Shown in pieces: positions 1 to 6,789 of a stretch of DNA of 7,000 nt; within the stretch, counting starts at the first letter, position 1; every line of letters starts with the position of its first letter. The notes under the pieces were generated by a model. That model ran no database searches and was not told where the DNA came from. It worked only from the letters and a program-made list of their open reading frames with translations. Both the position numbers and the translations under genes were made by a program. Source of the stretch: Flavobacterium psychrophilum (lineage in GTDB: Bacteria; Bacteroidota; Bacteroidia; Flavobacteriales; Flavobacteriaceae); contig CAMDSN010000086.1 in assembly GCA_945907225.1 (NCBI GenBank), forward strand, positions 1-7,000. Reading direction: 5' to 3'.

Positions 1-609
1 TATGACCAAGACATAATTCTATATAACGGCAGAGATTATATCTTAGAAGAAATGGAAGGGTTGCAATTTAGTATAAATGCCAAATCATTTTACCAAACTA
101 ATTCGCAACAAGCTTTTGAATTGTATTTAATTACAAGAGATTTTGCAGGGTTAACAGGTAATGAAGTCGTTTACGATTTATATACCGGAACTGGTACAAT
201 AGCTCAATTTGTAGCAAAAAAAGCAAAAAAAGTAATTGGTGTGGAAGCGGTTCCAGAAGCCATTGCTGACGCCAAAGAAAATGCAAAACGCAACAGTATT
301 ACCAATTGTGAATTTTATGTAGGTGATATGAAAAACGTATTTAACGATGACTTTATAGCGCAACACGGCCAGCCAGATGTAATTATAACTGATCCGCCAA
401 GAGACGGGATGCACAAAGATGTAATCGAACAATTGCTTAAAATTGGTGCCGATAAGATTGTGTATGTGAGCTGCAACTCGGCTACACAAGCTCGTGATTT
501 AGCGTTAATGGACGAACAATACAAAGTGACGCGCGTGCGTCCGGTAGATATGTTTCCACAAACACATCACGTAGAAAATGTTGTACTTTTGGAGAGACGT
601 CAGAGTTAA
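1..609 (+). CDS. rlmD: 23S rRNA (uracil-5-)-methyltransferase, RlmD-like, C-terminal part (5' end outside window)
   Basis: This enzyme transfers a methyl group from S-adenosylmethionine to C5 of a uracil in 23S rRNA. The frame is open from base 1, and the residues before the first internal ATG at 52 (YDQDIILYNGRDYILEEMEG) read as normal family sequence, so the gene is cut by the window edge and 52 is not the true start. Visible parts are the SAM-binding motif YDLYTGTGT (172-198), the TDPPRDGMH loop (388-414), the SCN motif with the catalytic Cys (codon 472-474), and the ending with HHVE, whose Glu (571-573) is the usual general base. The residue after SCN is Ser where Pro is common in TrmA/RlmD relatives; this is probably tolerated. 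The N-terminal TRAM and Fe-S regions cannot be seen. RlmD is preferred over TrmA or RlmC from flavobacterial resemblance and from the genes that follow. The next gene starts 78 bases downstream with no clear terminator between them. Confidence 0.92.
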   Translation, partial: YDQDIILYNGRDYILEEMEGLQFSINAKSFYQTNSQQAFELYLITRDFAGLTGNEVVYDLYTGTGTIAQFVAKKAKKVIGVEAVPEAIADAKENAKRNSITNCEFYVGDMKNVFNDDFIAQHGQPDVIITDPPRDGMHKDVIEQLLKIGADKIVYVSCNSATQARDLALMDEQYKVTRVRPVDMFPQTHHVENVVLLERRQS

Positions 610-687
610 AAATAGTGCTACGGAATGTTTTTAAATAAGTCAACAGGCGCGTTGGAATATATTTATCAGAAAAATACTTAGAAACTA

Positions 688-1182
688 ATGAAAAAAATAC
701 TTGTTCTATTACTAATAACCATAAACCTCTCCAGTTGTGAGAAGGATGACATCTGCACGGATGAAACCACACCCCAATTGGTATTGGAGTTTTATGATAT
801 TTCAAATCCTTCAATTAAAAAACCTGTTGTAAATTTAACAATTACAGCTGAAGGGCAGTCATCATTAGGAACTTTTAACGGCCAAACAAAAATTTTACTA
901 CCTCTCAATACAAGTCAAGATCAAACAAAATATAGTTTAAAATTGAACAGCACAAGTATAAATGGATCAAACGAAGATTTTCTTCAGTTTAATTATACGC
1001 GTCAAGATATTTTTGTTTCCAGAGCTTGTGGTTTTAAAACAATTTTTGAATTGAATCAAACGCCACTCGGATTAATAAAATCTGAGCCAACTATTGAAGA
1101 TGGCTTTTGGATTCAAGATATAAATCTATTAACATCTAACATTTCAACTGAAAATGAAACACATATCAAAATTTACTTTTAG
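688..1182 (+). CDS. DUF6452-like lipoprotein
   Basis: A 164-residue predicted lipoprotein of unknown function that I recognise as resembling the flavobacterial DUF6452 family. It starts with a short charged and hydrophobic signal (MKKILVLLLI) and a lipobox LSSC that places the lipidated Cys at residue 17, followed by an acidic stretch EKDD. The mature part is rich in beta-type alternation and contains a conserved-looking start (CTDETTPQLVLEFYD) and a later segment with RACGF. Cys23 and Cys114 could form a disulfide in the periplasm, which is inference. It follows the rlmD-like gene and its last 29 bases overlap the next gene in another frame, so the two are probably co-transcribed and translationally coupled. 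The start is fixed by the signal peptide. The family name comes from memory of sequence and gene order, not from a search. Confidence 0.82.
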   Translation: MKKILVLLLITINLSSCEKDDICTDETTPQLVLEFYDISNPSIKKPVVNLTITAEGQSSLGTFNGQTKILLPLNTSQDQTKYSLKLNSTSINGSNEDFLQFNYTRQDIFVSRACGFKTIFELNQTPLGLIKSEPTIEDGFWIQDINLLTSNISTENETHIKIYF

Positions 1183-1939
1183 TATAACTTTGGTTTTGCT
1201 TTCATTTTTAAGCAATGCACAAGAAAAAACTTCCAAAGAAAATATAAATATTGAAAAAGGAATCGCAAAAGACAGTATTCCACCCAAAAAAGAGCGTTAT
1301 GGTTTACGTGTGGGTGTCGACTTTTTCAAACTATCGCGTTCTTTTTTCGAAAAAGAATATAAAGCAATAGAATTTGTTGGTGATTATCGTATAACTAGAA
1401 GACATTTTTTAGCAGCTGAAATTGGAAATGAGAATAAAACCGTCAACGAAGACCAATTAAATTTCACTACAAAAGGAACCTTTTTAAAGGTTGGTTTCGA
1501 TTACAATTCATTTGTGAACTGGGGAACAATGGAAAACGTAATTTCAATTGGATTGCGTTATGGAGCAAGTAGTTTTAGCCAAACTTTAAATAGTTATCAA
1601 GTGTATAATACAAATCCCTATTTTGGTGAGACTCCAGTTGTACTTTCGGGTTCGAAATATGATGGTTTATCGGCACAATGGATAGAAGTTGTTGCAGGTA
1701 TGAAAGCCGAGGTGCTCAAAAATATATTTGTGGGATTTAGTTTTAGACTTAATAGATTACTATCACAAAAGACACCTGATAATTTTGGAAATCTTTATAT
1801 TCCTGGCTTTAATAGAACTTATAATGGAGATTTTGGTGCAGGATTTAATTATACAGTATCCTACTTTATCCCTTTATATAAATCAACTGTTAAAACGAAA
1901 GAATCTAAAAAGAAACCCAATACAAAAGAAAAAAAATAA
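1154..1939 (+). CDS. DUF6048-like probable outer-membrane beta-barrel protein
   Basis: A 261-residue exported protein of unknown function, resembling the flavobacterial DUF6048 family usually found next to DUF6452. It has a type I signal peptide with a likely cut after SNA (residue 22, before QEKTS). A short Lys/Glu-rich linker follows, and from about residue 48 there are repeated amphipathic strands rich in Gly and aromatic residues (for example YGLRVGVDFF, FLKVGFDYNSF, VISIGLRYGASS, FVGFSFRLNR, FGAGFNYTVSYF), typical of a small outer-membrane barrel. The protein ends in an unusual Lys-rich tail (about residues 247-261) instead of a terminal aromatic strand; the last barrel-like strand ends near FIPLYK. 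The ATG at 1154 lies inside the preceding gene, giving a 29-base overlap. It is chosen because it is the one that yields a complete signal peptide. The pairing suggests that the lipoprotein and the barrel act together at the outer membrane, which is inference. Confidence 0.82.
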   Translation: MKHISKFTFSITLVLLSFLSNAQEKTSKENINIEKGIAKDSIPPKKERYGLRVGVDFFKLSRSFFEKEYKAIEFVGDYRITRRHFLAAEIGNENKTVNEDQLNFTTKGTFLKVGFDYNSFVNWGTMENVISIGLRYGASSFSQTLNSYQVYNTNPYFGETPVVLSGSKYDGLSAQWIEVVAGMKAEVLKNIFVGFSFRLNRLLSQKTPDNFGNLYIPGFNRTYNGDFGAGFNYTVSYFIPLYKSTVKTKESKKKPNTKEKK

Positions 1940-1960
1940 ATCAAAACTAAATTAAAACAC

Positions 1961-2194
1961 ATGTCAAAAAAAATAAAATGTTTTATTTACAACCTTATAT
2001 GCTTTGCTATACTTTTCATTTTAACACGTTATTTAATTGAGAATTATGCATCACTGACAGGCTATTTCATTCCTCTAACTGCTTTTGTAATCAGTACACT
2101 TTTAGCACCAAAATTTCAAGCCATTCAAACACCAACCGGAGAGAAGATATTTATGAAATGGCTTTTAATTAAGGGAACTCGTGAAATTGGATAA
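1961..2194 (+). CDS. Small two-helix membrane protein, unknown function
   Basis: A 77-residue protein with a basic N-terminus (MSKKIK), a hydrophobic stretch at about residues 8-26, a short loop containing ENYASLTG, and a second hydrophobic stretch at about residues 34-50 ending in LAPKF. A hydrophilic tail follows with Lys and Glu residues. The pattern predicts two transmembrane helices in the inner membrane with both ends in the cytoplasm by the positive-inside rule. It sits 21 bases after the barrel gene and 6 bases before the cyclophilin gene, all in one direction, which supports it being a real member of a co-transcribed cluster. There is no family I can name and no catalytic motif. Short length is the main doubt; the spacing and the clear hydrophobic architecture argue for it. 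Confidence 0.72.
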   Translation: MSKKIKCFIYNLICFAILFILTRYLIENYASLTGYFIPLTAFVISTLLAPKFQAIQTPTGEKIFMKWLLIKGTREIG

Positions 2195-2200
2195 GAAGCA

Positions 2201-2836
2201 ATGAAAACTAATATAAAGCTCATTTTAATTCCGGTGATATGCGTGTTTTTAATTTGTTGTAGTAAAAAAACATATAATCCTGATTGGGCTTATGAAATAG
2301 CACCACCAAGCTACAACGCACGATTTGAAACTTCAAAAGGATTTTTTGAGTTGCAGGTAACAAGGACTTGGTCTCCACTCGCGGCTGACCGGTTGTATCA
2401 AATGTTGAAACTAAAATTCTATGACAATACTTTAATATACCGTGTTGTACCCAATTTTGTAGTTCAATTTGGAAATATGGATACAGTAATTACTAAGAAA
2501 ATGGAAACTCATAAATTAGCAGACGAACCCGTACTTAAAAGTAACTTAAAAGGTTTTGTGAGTTATGCAAGAGCTGGAAAAGAAACAAGAGGAAATGATT
2601 TATTCATAAATTTAAGAGACAATCAAAGATTAGATACAGTTCACGTTGAGGGAGTAGTTGGTTATCCAGTTTTAGGCAAAATTACAAAAGGCATGAATGT
2701 AGTTGAATCGTTTTATGCTCAATATGGAAACAAAACGTTAGAAGTTTATGATTCATTAAGTTCAAATCGACCCAAATTTCAACAGCTATTTCCCATGTTA
2801 GATTCAATAAAAAGGGCTTATATAATTAAAAACTAA
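2201..2836 (+). CDS. Cyclophilin-type peptidyl-prolyl cis-trans isomerase, lipoprotein
   Basis: A 211-residue lipid-anchored cyclophilin expected to speed proline isomerisation in proteins of the periplasm or outer membrane. A hydrophobic signal leads to LICC followed by SKK, so Cys20 (or Cys19) is the likely lipidation site. The cyclophilin fold runs from about residue 40 to 172: ARFETSKGFFELQV (first strands), then YRVVPNFVVQFG, which keeps the catalytic-type Arg (81), Phe (86) and Gln (89), then GFVSYARAG, then GNDLFINLRDNQRLD, and VVGYPVLGKITKGMNVV. Where cyclophilins usually have QFFI this protein has DLFI (Asp133, Leu134), so part of the proline pocket is altered. A tail of about 39 residues follows the fold. 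It starts 6 bases after the preceding small gene and probably shares its transcript. Isomerase activity is likely but not certain because of the pocket change. Confidence 0.88.
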   Translation: MKTNIKLILIPVICVFLICCSKKTYNPDWAYEIAPPSYNARFETSKGFFELQVTRTWSPLAADRLYQMLKLKFYDNTLIYRVVPNFVVQFGNMDTVITKKMETHKLADEPVLKSNLKGFVSYARAGKETRGNDLFINLRDNQRLDTVHVEGVVGYPVLGKITKGMNVVESFYAQYGNKTLEVYDSLSSNRPKFQQLFPMLDSIKRAYIIKN

Positions 2837-2917
2837 CGAAGCAATATTACAAAAAACCGATTTCAAAATTTATAAATCATAAACCTTTTGTCTTCTCTTT
2901 ACTAATTATTACGCATT

Positions 2918-3250
2918 ATGGATTTACAAGAACAATTAAAAAAATTATTTCCAGATCATGAACCTTCAAAAGAATCAACTCCAATAAAGGTTATTGAAGA
3001 CAAACTTTTTTTTCAAAAAGAGCCCTTAGTTTGTAAATATGAAAAGCGGAAAGGAAAAGCCACAACAATTATTGAAGGTTATGAAGGAACTGAACAAGAT
3101 TTTAAAGCATTAGCCAAAGAACTTAAAACCAAATTGAGTGTTGGTGGCACATTTAAAGATAGTGCTATCCTAATTCAAGGGGATTATCGCGATAAAATTA
3201 TGGACCTATTGAAAGAAAAAGGATTTAAAGTAAAACGAGTTGGCGGTTAA
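2918..3250 (+). CDS. SUI1/eIF1-like translation initiation factor (YciH family)
   Basis: A 110-residue cytoplasmic protein of the SUI1 family, related to eukaryotic eIF1 and bacterial YciH, which act on the small ribosomal subunit to influence start-site selection and initiator tRNA fidelity. The SUI1 core covers about residues 40-110. It shows the basic loop YEKRKGKATT, the segment FKALAKELKTKL, the very typical VGGTFKDSAILIQGDYR (residues 75-91) and the end KGFKVKRVGG. The N-terminal 38 residues are a charged, less conserved arm beginning MDLQEQLKKLF. Length agrees with the family. An 81-base gap separates it from the cyclophilin gene and 57 bases separate it from the next gene, so it may have its own promoter, but I found no convincing Bacteroidota -33/-7 pair. 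Its exact role in Bacteroidota is not well established. Confidence 0.92.
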   Translation: MDLQEQLKKLFPDHEPSKESTPIKVIEDKLFFQKEPLVCKYEKRKGKATTIIEGYEGTEQDFKALAKELKTKLSVGGTFKDSAILIQGDYRDKIMDLLKEKGFKVKRVGG

Positions 3251-3307
3251 TCATTTGGTAGCTGTTTTTACTAATTAAACAATAAATTACCTCTTTAAAA
3301 TATAAAA

Positions 3308-4180
3308 ATGATACAAGCATCTGAATTAATATTAAATCCTGACGGTAGTATATATCACTTAAACCTCAAACCCGAACATATTGCCAATGACATTATTTTT
3401 GTGGGCGATCAAAATCGAGTGGAGAAAATTACCAAATTTTTTGATCGAATTGAATTTTCTACTCAAAAACGCGAATTTAAAACCCAAACCGGATTTTATA
3501 AAGGAAAAAAGATAACGGTAATGTCAACAGGAATTGGGCCTGACAATATAGACATCACAATGAATGAACTGGATGCGTTAGTTAATATTGATTTAAATAC
3601 TCGCCTTCCCAAAAAAGAACTAACACGCTTAAATATAATCAGAATTGGAACTTCCGGTTCTTTACAAAACGACATACCCGTTGACAGTTTTGTCATGGGC
3701 TTATTTGGACTAGGATTAGACAATATGCTTCGTTCCTATGAAATAGAAGGAATTTGTGAAGATGAAATGGAAACTGCTTTTATCAATCACACAAATTGGG
3801 ATTTACGCAAGGGCAAACCTTATATGGTTAAATGTTCTAGCGCGCTTATGCATAAATTTGATAGTAACGAAATTCACAAGGGTATTACAGGAACTGCGGG
3901 TGGATTTTATGGACCCCAAGGACGCGTCTTACGTTTAAATATTCAAGATCCTGAACTTAACAGTAAAATGGATAGTTTTAAATTTGGTGATATTAGAATT
4001 GCAAATCTTGAGATGGAAACTTCAGCTATTTATGGTTTAGGAAGGTTACTTGGTCACAATTGTTTGTCATTAAATGCCATTATTGCGAATAGAGCAAATG
4101 GAACCTTTAGCGAGGATCCCTATAAAGCGGTAGATGCCCTAATTCAATATGCTTTAGAGAAATTGGCGGGAGATAAATAA
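3308..4180 (+). CDS. Nucleoside phosphorylase, uridine-phosphorylase-like
   Basis: A 290-residue cytoplasmic enzyme of the PNP/UDP phosphorylase family (NP-I), which splits a nucleoside with phosphate into a base and ribose 1-phosphate. It shows IIFVGDQNRVEKI (about residues 29-41), the MSTGIGPDNIDI loop (72-83), IIRIGTSGSLQ (110-120) with Arg112 at the phosphate site, GGFYGPQGR (198-206) and LEMET (234-238) with Glu235 and Glu237 at the ribose site. The Gln204-x-Arg206 pair matches the uracil-recognising Gln/Arg of E. coli uridine phosphorylase, so uridine is the likeliest substrate. It is about 35 residues longer than E. coli Udp; the extra length includes an N-terminal arm of roughly 15 residues and an insertion around residues 94-108. 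No transporter or other nucleoside gene is adjacent, and the next gene codes for a leaderless binding protein. Substrate choice is inferred from motifs only. Confidence 0.88.
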   Translation: MIQASELILNPDGSIYHLNLKPEHIANDIIFVGDQNRVEKITKFFDRIEFSTQKREFKTQTGFYKGKKITVMSTGIGPDNIDITMNELDALVNIDLNTRLPKKELTRLNIIRIGTSGSLQNDIPVDSFVMGLFGLGLDNMLRSYEIEGICEDEMETAFINHTNWDLRKGKPYMVKCSSALMHKFDSNEIHKGITGTAGGFYGPQGRVLRLNIQDPELNSKMDSFKFGDIRIANLEMETSAIYGLGRLLGHNCLSLNAIIANRANGTFSEDPYKAVDALIQYALEKLAGDK

Positions 4181-4237
4181 TTTACCCTATCCATTAGTAT
4201 TTAATTTAGCATACATTCTTTCTAATTTATTTAAAAA

Positions 4238-5083
4238 ATGCAAACCATAAGAATTGTTGGAGTACCTGAACATTTTAATTTACCATGGCAAATAGCTATT
4301 GAGAATGGTAGTTTTATAAAGAACGGTATAGATTTACTGTGGAAAGATGTTCCTGAGGGAACAGGTAAAATGTGTCAAATGCTTAGAAATAAGGAAACAG
4401 ATATTGCAATTGTTCTAACAGAAGGCATATTGAAAGATATAACTATTGGGAATGATAGTACTATTATTCAGATGTATGTGGATAGTCCGCTTATATGGGG
4501 AATTCACGTTTCGGCAAATTCAGATTATAATTCAATTAGCGATTTACAAGATAAAAAAATCGCAATTTCAAGATTAGGTTCCGGTTCTCATTTGATGTCA
4601 ATTATTAATGCTGAAAACCAGAATTGGAGTATTGAAAATCTTCAATTTGAAGTTGTGCATACAATTGAAGGTGCCGTAGAAGCGCTAACCACGGGTAAAG
4701 CTGATTATTTTATGTGGGAACACTTTATGACGAAACCTTTTGTAGATAATGGCATATTTCGCCGTGTTGGGGACTGCCCTACTCCGTGGCCATGTTTTGT
4801 AATTGCGGTTAGAAATGATTTTTTAAAGAATAATGAAAAAATAATTGAAACACTTTTAAAAACTATCAACATGACCACAATGGGATTTAAAGAAATCCCA
4901 ATGATTGATAGGAAACTCGCCACTAGATATAATCAAAGAATAGAAGACATACAAGAGTGGTTGAAACACACCAATTGGTCACAAAAGACTTTAGAAAAAA
5001 ATACATTTGTTTCTGTTCAAAATCGGTTATTTGATTTGAAAATAATTGATAAAAAAATAGAATATTCCAAGCTAATCGGATGA
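4238..5083 (+). CDS. Leaderless periplasmic-binding-fold protein (Ca3427/NMT1-like)
   Basis: A 281-residue protein with the type 2 periplasmic binding fold (ABC transporter substrate-binding or NMT1/THI5-like), but with no signal peptide or lipobox: it opens directly with the first strand MQTIRIVGVPEHFNLPW. That opening resembles the Ca3427-like group, named for a Candida albicans protein of unknown ligand. Other features are DIAIVLTEG (about residues 55-63), a hinge and second-lobe start with ISDLQDKKIAISRLGSGSH (100-118), whose SRLGSGSH turn is a typical ligand-anion or main-chain binding loop, then VEALTTGKADYFMWEHFM (147-164), TPWPCFVIAV, and a helical C-terminus. No permease or ATPase gene lies beside it. 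It therefore probably acts in the cytoplasm as an enzyme or sensor rather than in transport, which is inference. It lies 57 bases after the phosphorylase gene and may share its transcript. Confidence 0.8.
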   Translation: MQTIRIVGVPEHFNLPWQIAIENGSFIKNGIDLLWKDVPEGTGKMCQMLRNKETDIAIVLTEGILKDITIGNDSTIIQMYVDSPLIWGIHVSANSDYNSISDLQDKKIAISRLGSGSHLMSIINAENQNWSIENLQFEVVHTIEGAVEALTTGKADYFMWEHFMTKPFVDNGIFRRVGDCPTPWPCFVIAVRNDFLKNNEKIIETLLKTINMTTMGFKEIPMIDRKLATRYNQRIEDIQEWLKHTNWSQKTLEKNTFVSVQNRLFDLKIIDKKIEYSKLIG

Positions 5084-5101
5084 CTATTTTAAAAATATGT
5101 A

Positions 5102-5564
5102 TTATCTAATTATCTTGATCCTTGATTTGTGAACAAACCCTTTTACATTTGATTGGGTATACACTACCCACCAGTTACTGTCTGTACTAGGGAAAACTTC
5201 ATAGTTCTCCCCTTCGTATAATCTATCTATCTATAATTGGTGCAGTCTTGCTCATCCCATTTCTTACATTTGTGTATCCATCTGGATCGTCGATAATAGC
5301 GATTCGCATGTTGCTTCTACTTTCAGTTTGGTTTTTATTAAGTGTTGCCTTATCAATAGTAGAATTCAACTGAATTTCTTTTTGTCTAAGCTCATCTTCT
5401 TTTAATTCTAAAGCCTTTTTCTTTTCAGAAATCAATTCATCTTCTTTTTGTTTTAATTCTCTTTCTCTTAATTCTAATTCACTTTCTTTGTTGGTACTGT
5501 TAGAATTTCCACAAGATGTAAACACAAAATTAACAATTGCCAATACAATAACTATTTTTTTCAT
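5102..5564 (-). pseudogene. SH3-domain lipoprotein gene with a frameshift at a 4-base repeat
   Basis: The start at 5562-5564 gives a lipoprotein signal (MKKIVIVLAI, then VFTSC with Cys18 lipidated). Next come a strongly charged coiled-coil stretch at about residues 27-67 (repeats such as ELKQKEDEL and ELRQKEIQL) and the first half of a bacterial SH3 domain (DDPDGYTNVRNG). The frame stops at TAG 5223-5225 after 113 residues. In the next frame, reading from base 5224 down, the domain continues at once as RLYEGENYEVF, then SNWWVVYTQ, then GFVHKSRIKIIR, and ends at TAA 5102-5104. The join falls in a tandem ATCT repeat; with one unit removed the gene codes for 152 residues with a whole domain. The in-frame ATG at 5607-5609 would add 15 residues ahead of the signal and is less likely. 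The restored gene points at the binding-protein gene with an 18-base gap. Whether the break is fixed, reversible or an error cannot be told here. Function is unknown; such proteins often sit in the envelope and contact peptidoglycan or other proteins. Confidence 0.85.
5221..5234. repeat. Tetranucleotide tandem repeat at the frameshift point
   Basis: Three full ATCT units plus AT (14 bases, read as ATAG units on the coding strand) lie exactly where the SH3-domain gene changes frame. Two units would keep the gene open and three close it. The period breaks on both sides (5220 and 5235). Confidence 0.9.
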
Positions 5565-5683
5565 TTGTCTTATTTTTAATATTTGAGTAATAAATATAAA
5601 TAGTTTCATTATAAATTTAAGAATCTTTGATAAGTAATATAATCTAACTCATTAAGTGAAATTATTTTTCTCAACTATTTTAT

Positions 5684-6727
5684 TCAAAGATATTGCTTAG
5701 AATAATATTCCTGATAGGCCCCAGAAGTTACTCGTTGTAACCAATCCTCATTTGATAAATACCAATCAATTGTTTTTTCTAATCCTTCTTCAAAGGTAAC
5801 AGTGGGCTTCCAACCTAGTTCTGTATTTATTTTTGAAGCATCAATAGCATATCGTAAATCATGACCTGGTCTATCTTTTACATAGGTGATCAATTTTTCA
5901 GATTCTCCTTTTAATCGACCTAGTTTTATATCCATTTGTTGACAAAGGAGTTTTACCAAGTCAATATTTTGCCATTCATTAAAGCCGCCTATATTATATG
6001 TTTCATGATTTTTTCCTTCATGAAATACTAAGTCAATAGCGATGGCATGATCTATTACGTACAACCAATCGCGTGTATATTTTCCATCACCATAAACAGG
6101 CAATGGTTTATTGTTAATAATATTATGAATAAACAAGGGAACTAGTTTTTCTGGAAAATGATTAGGTCCATAATTATTGGAACAATTTGTAATTACATAT
6201 GGTAATCCGTAGGTTTCGCCATAGGCTCTAACAAAGTGGTCAGAACTTGCCTTTGAAGCAGAATAGGGCGAGTTGGGATCGTAAGGTGTAGTTTCTGTAA
6301 ATAGTCCTTCAGCACCCAAACTACCATAAACTTCATCTGTTGAAATATGATAAAATCTTTTACCAGTATTATTATTCCATATGGTTTTGGCAGCATTTAA
6401 TAAGTTCATAGTACCAATCACATTCGTTCTAACAAATGCTAATGGATCAGAAATAGATCGGTCTACATGAGATTCGGCAGCTAAATGCAAAACACCATCA
6501 AACTGGTGTTTTTGAAACAGTTCGGTTATAAAATCTGCATCAACAATATCACCTTTAATAAAAGTGTAATTTAGAGATTGATCAATGTCGGCAATATTCT
6601 CAAGATTTCCTGCATAGGTCAGTGCATCTAAATTAAATATTTGGTAGTTAGGATATCTCGTCACAAATCGTCTCACAACATGTGATCCAATAAATCCGGC
6701 ACCTCCTGTAATTAAAATCTTTTTCAT
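5684..6727 (-). CDS. rfbB: dTDP-glucose 4,6-dehydratase
   Basis: This enzyme turns dTDP-glucose into dTDP-4-keto-6-deoxyglucose with bound NAD, the second step towards dTDP-L-rhamnose and related sugars of O-antigen, capsule or exopolysaccharide. The 347-residue length is normal. It is an extended short-chain dehydrogenase: GGAGFIGSH (residues 8-16) binds NAD; the catalytic set is Thr130-Asp131-Glu132 in STDEVYG plus Tyr155 and Lys159 in YSASK. RfbB-typical segments include HLAAESHVDRSI (81-92), NCSNNYGPNHFPEKL (181-195), VYGDGKYTRDWLYV (211-224) and DRPGHDLRYAID (286-297). The Asp-Glu pair separates it from UDP-glucose 4-epimerase. The first Met gives the standard MKKILITGG opening. The gene is intact. 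The repeat-bounded element at 6744-6949 lies 16 bases upstream of its start codon, so its promoter must lie in or beyond that element. Confidence 0.96.
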   Translation of the reverse strand: MKKILITGGAGFIGSHVVRRFVTRYPNYQIFNLDALTYAGNLENIADIDQSLNYTFIKGDIVDADFITELFQKHQFDGVLHLAAESHVDRSISDPLAFVRTNVIGTMNLLNAAKTIWNNNTGKRFYHISTDEVYGSLGAEGLFTETTPYDPNSPYSASKASSDHFVRAYGETYGLPYVITNCSNNYGPNHFPEKLVPLFIHNIINNKPLPVYGDGKYTRDWLYVIDHAIAIDLVFHEGKNHETYNIGGFNEWQNIDLVKLLCQQMDIKLGRLKGESEKLITYVKDRPGHDLRYAIDASKINTELGWKPTVTFEEGLEKTIDWYLSNEDWLQRVTSGAYQEYYSKQYL

Positions 6728-6743
6728 ATAACAAAATTTAATA

Positions 6744-6763
6744 AAACCTGTTGGGTGTAATTA
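6744..6763 (+). repeat. Left terminal inverted repeat
   Basis: This arm reads AAACCTG-TTGGGTG-TAATTA. It pairs with 6930-6949 on the other strand with 19 of 20 positions identical; the only change is T here at position 6 where the other arm gives C. Confidence 0.88.
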
Positions 6764-6789
6764 TTTTTTATAGCCAATTTATACTAAAT

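Noticed and set aside
482..814. Minus-strand open frame of 110 codons across the end of the rlmD-like gene and the start of the lipoprotein gene
   Set aside because: It is antisense to two well-supported genes and its translation shows no family motif or signal.
3254..3290. TTTG followed by TAAATTAC upstream of the phosphorylase gene as a promoter
   Set aside because: The spacing of 25 bases is too long and the -7 match is weak.
3496..3723. Minus-strand open frame of 75 codons inside the phosphorylase gene
   Set aside because: It is a shadow of a conserved enzyme and its translation has no recognisable domain.
5084..5101. Bidirectional terminator between the converging genes
   Set aside because: The 18 bases are only AT-rich with no GC stem; a near-symmetric ATTTTAAAAAT is too weak to call.
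5223..5240. Programmed +1 ribosomal frameshift joining the two halves of the SH3 gene
   Set aside because: The P-site AGA before the UAG stop would have to re-pair with GAU, which is a poor slip, and no stimulatory structure or upstream Shine-Dalgarno-like site is seen. A repeat-unit change explains the break more simply.
5685..5692. TATCTTTG on the minus strand, a match to the Bacteroidota -7 element TAnnTTTG, ahead of the SH3 gene
   Set aside because: No TTTG -33 partner is present at the right spacing, it lies at the very end of rfbB, and it would leave a leader of about 120 bases. A chance match in AT-rich DNA is likely.
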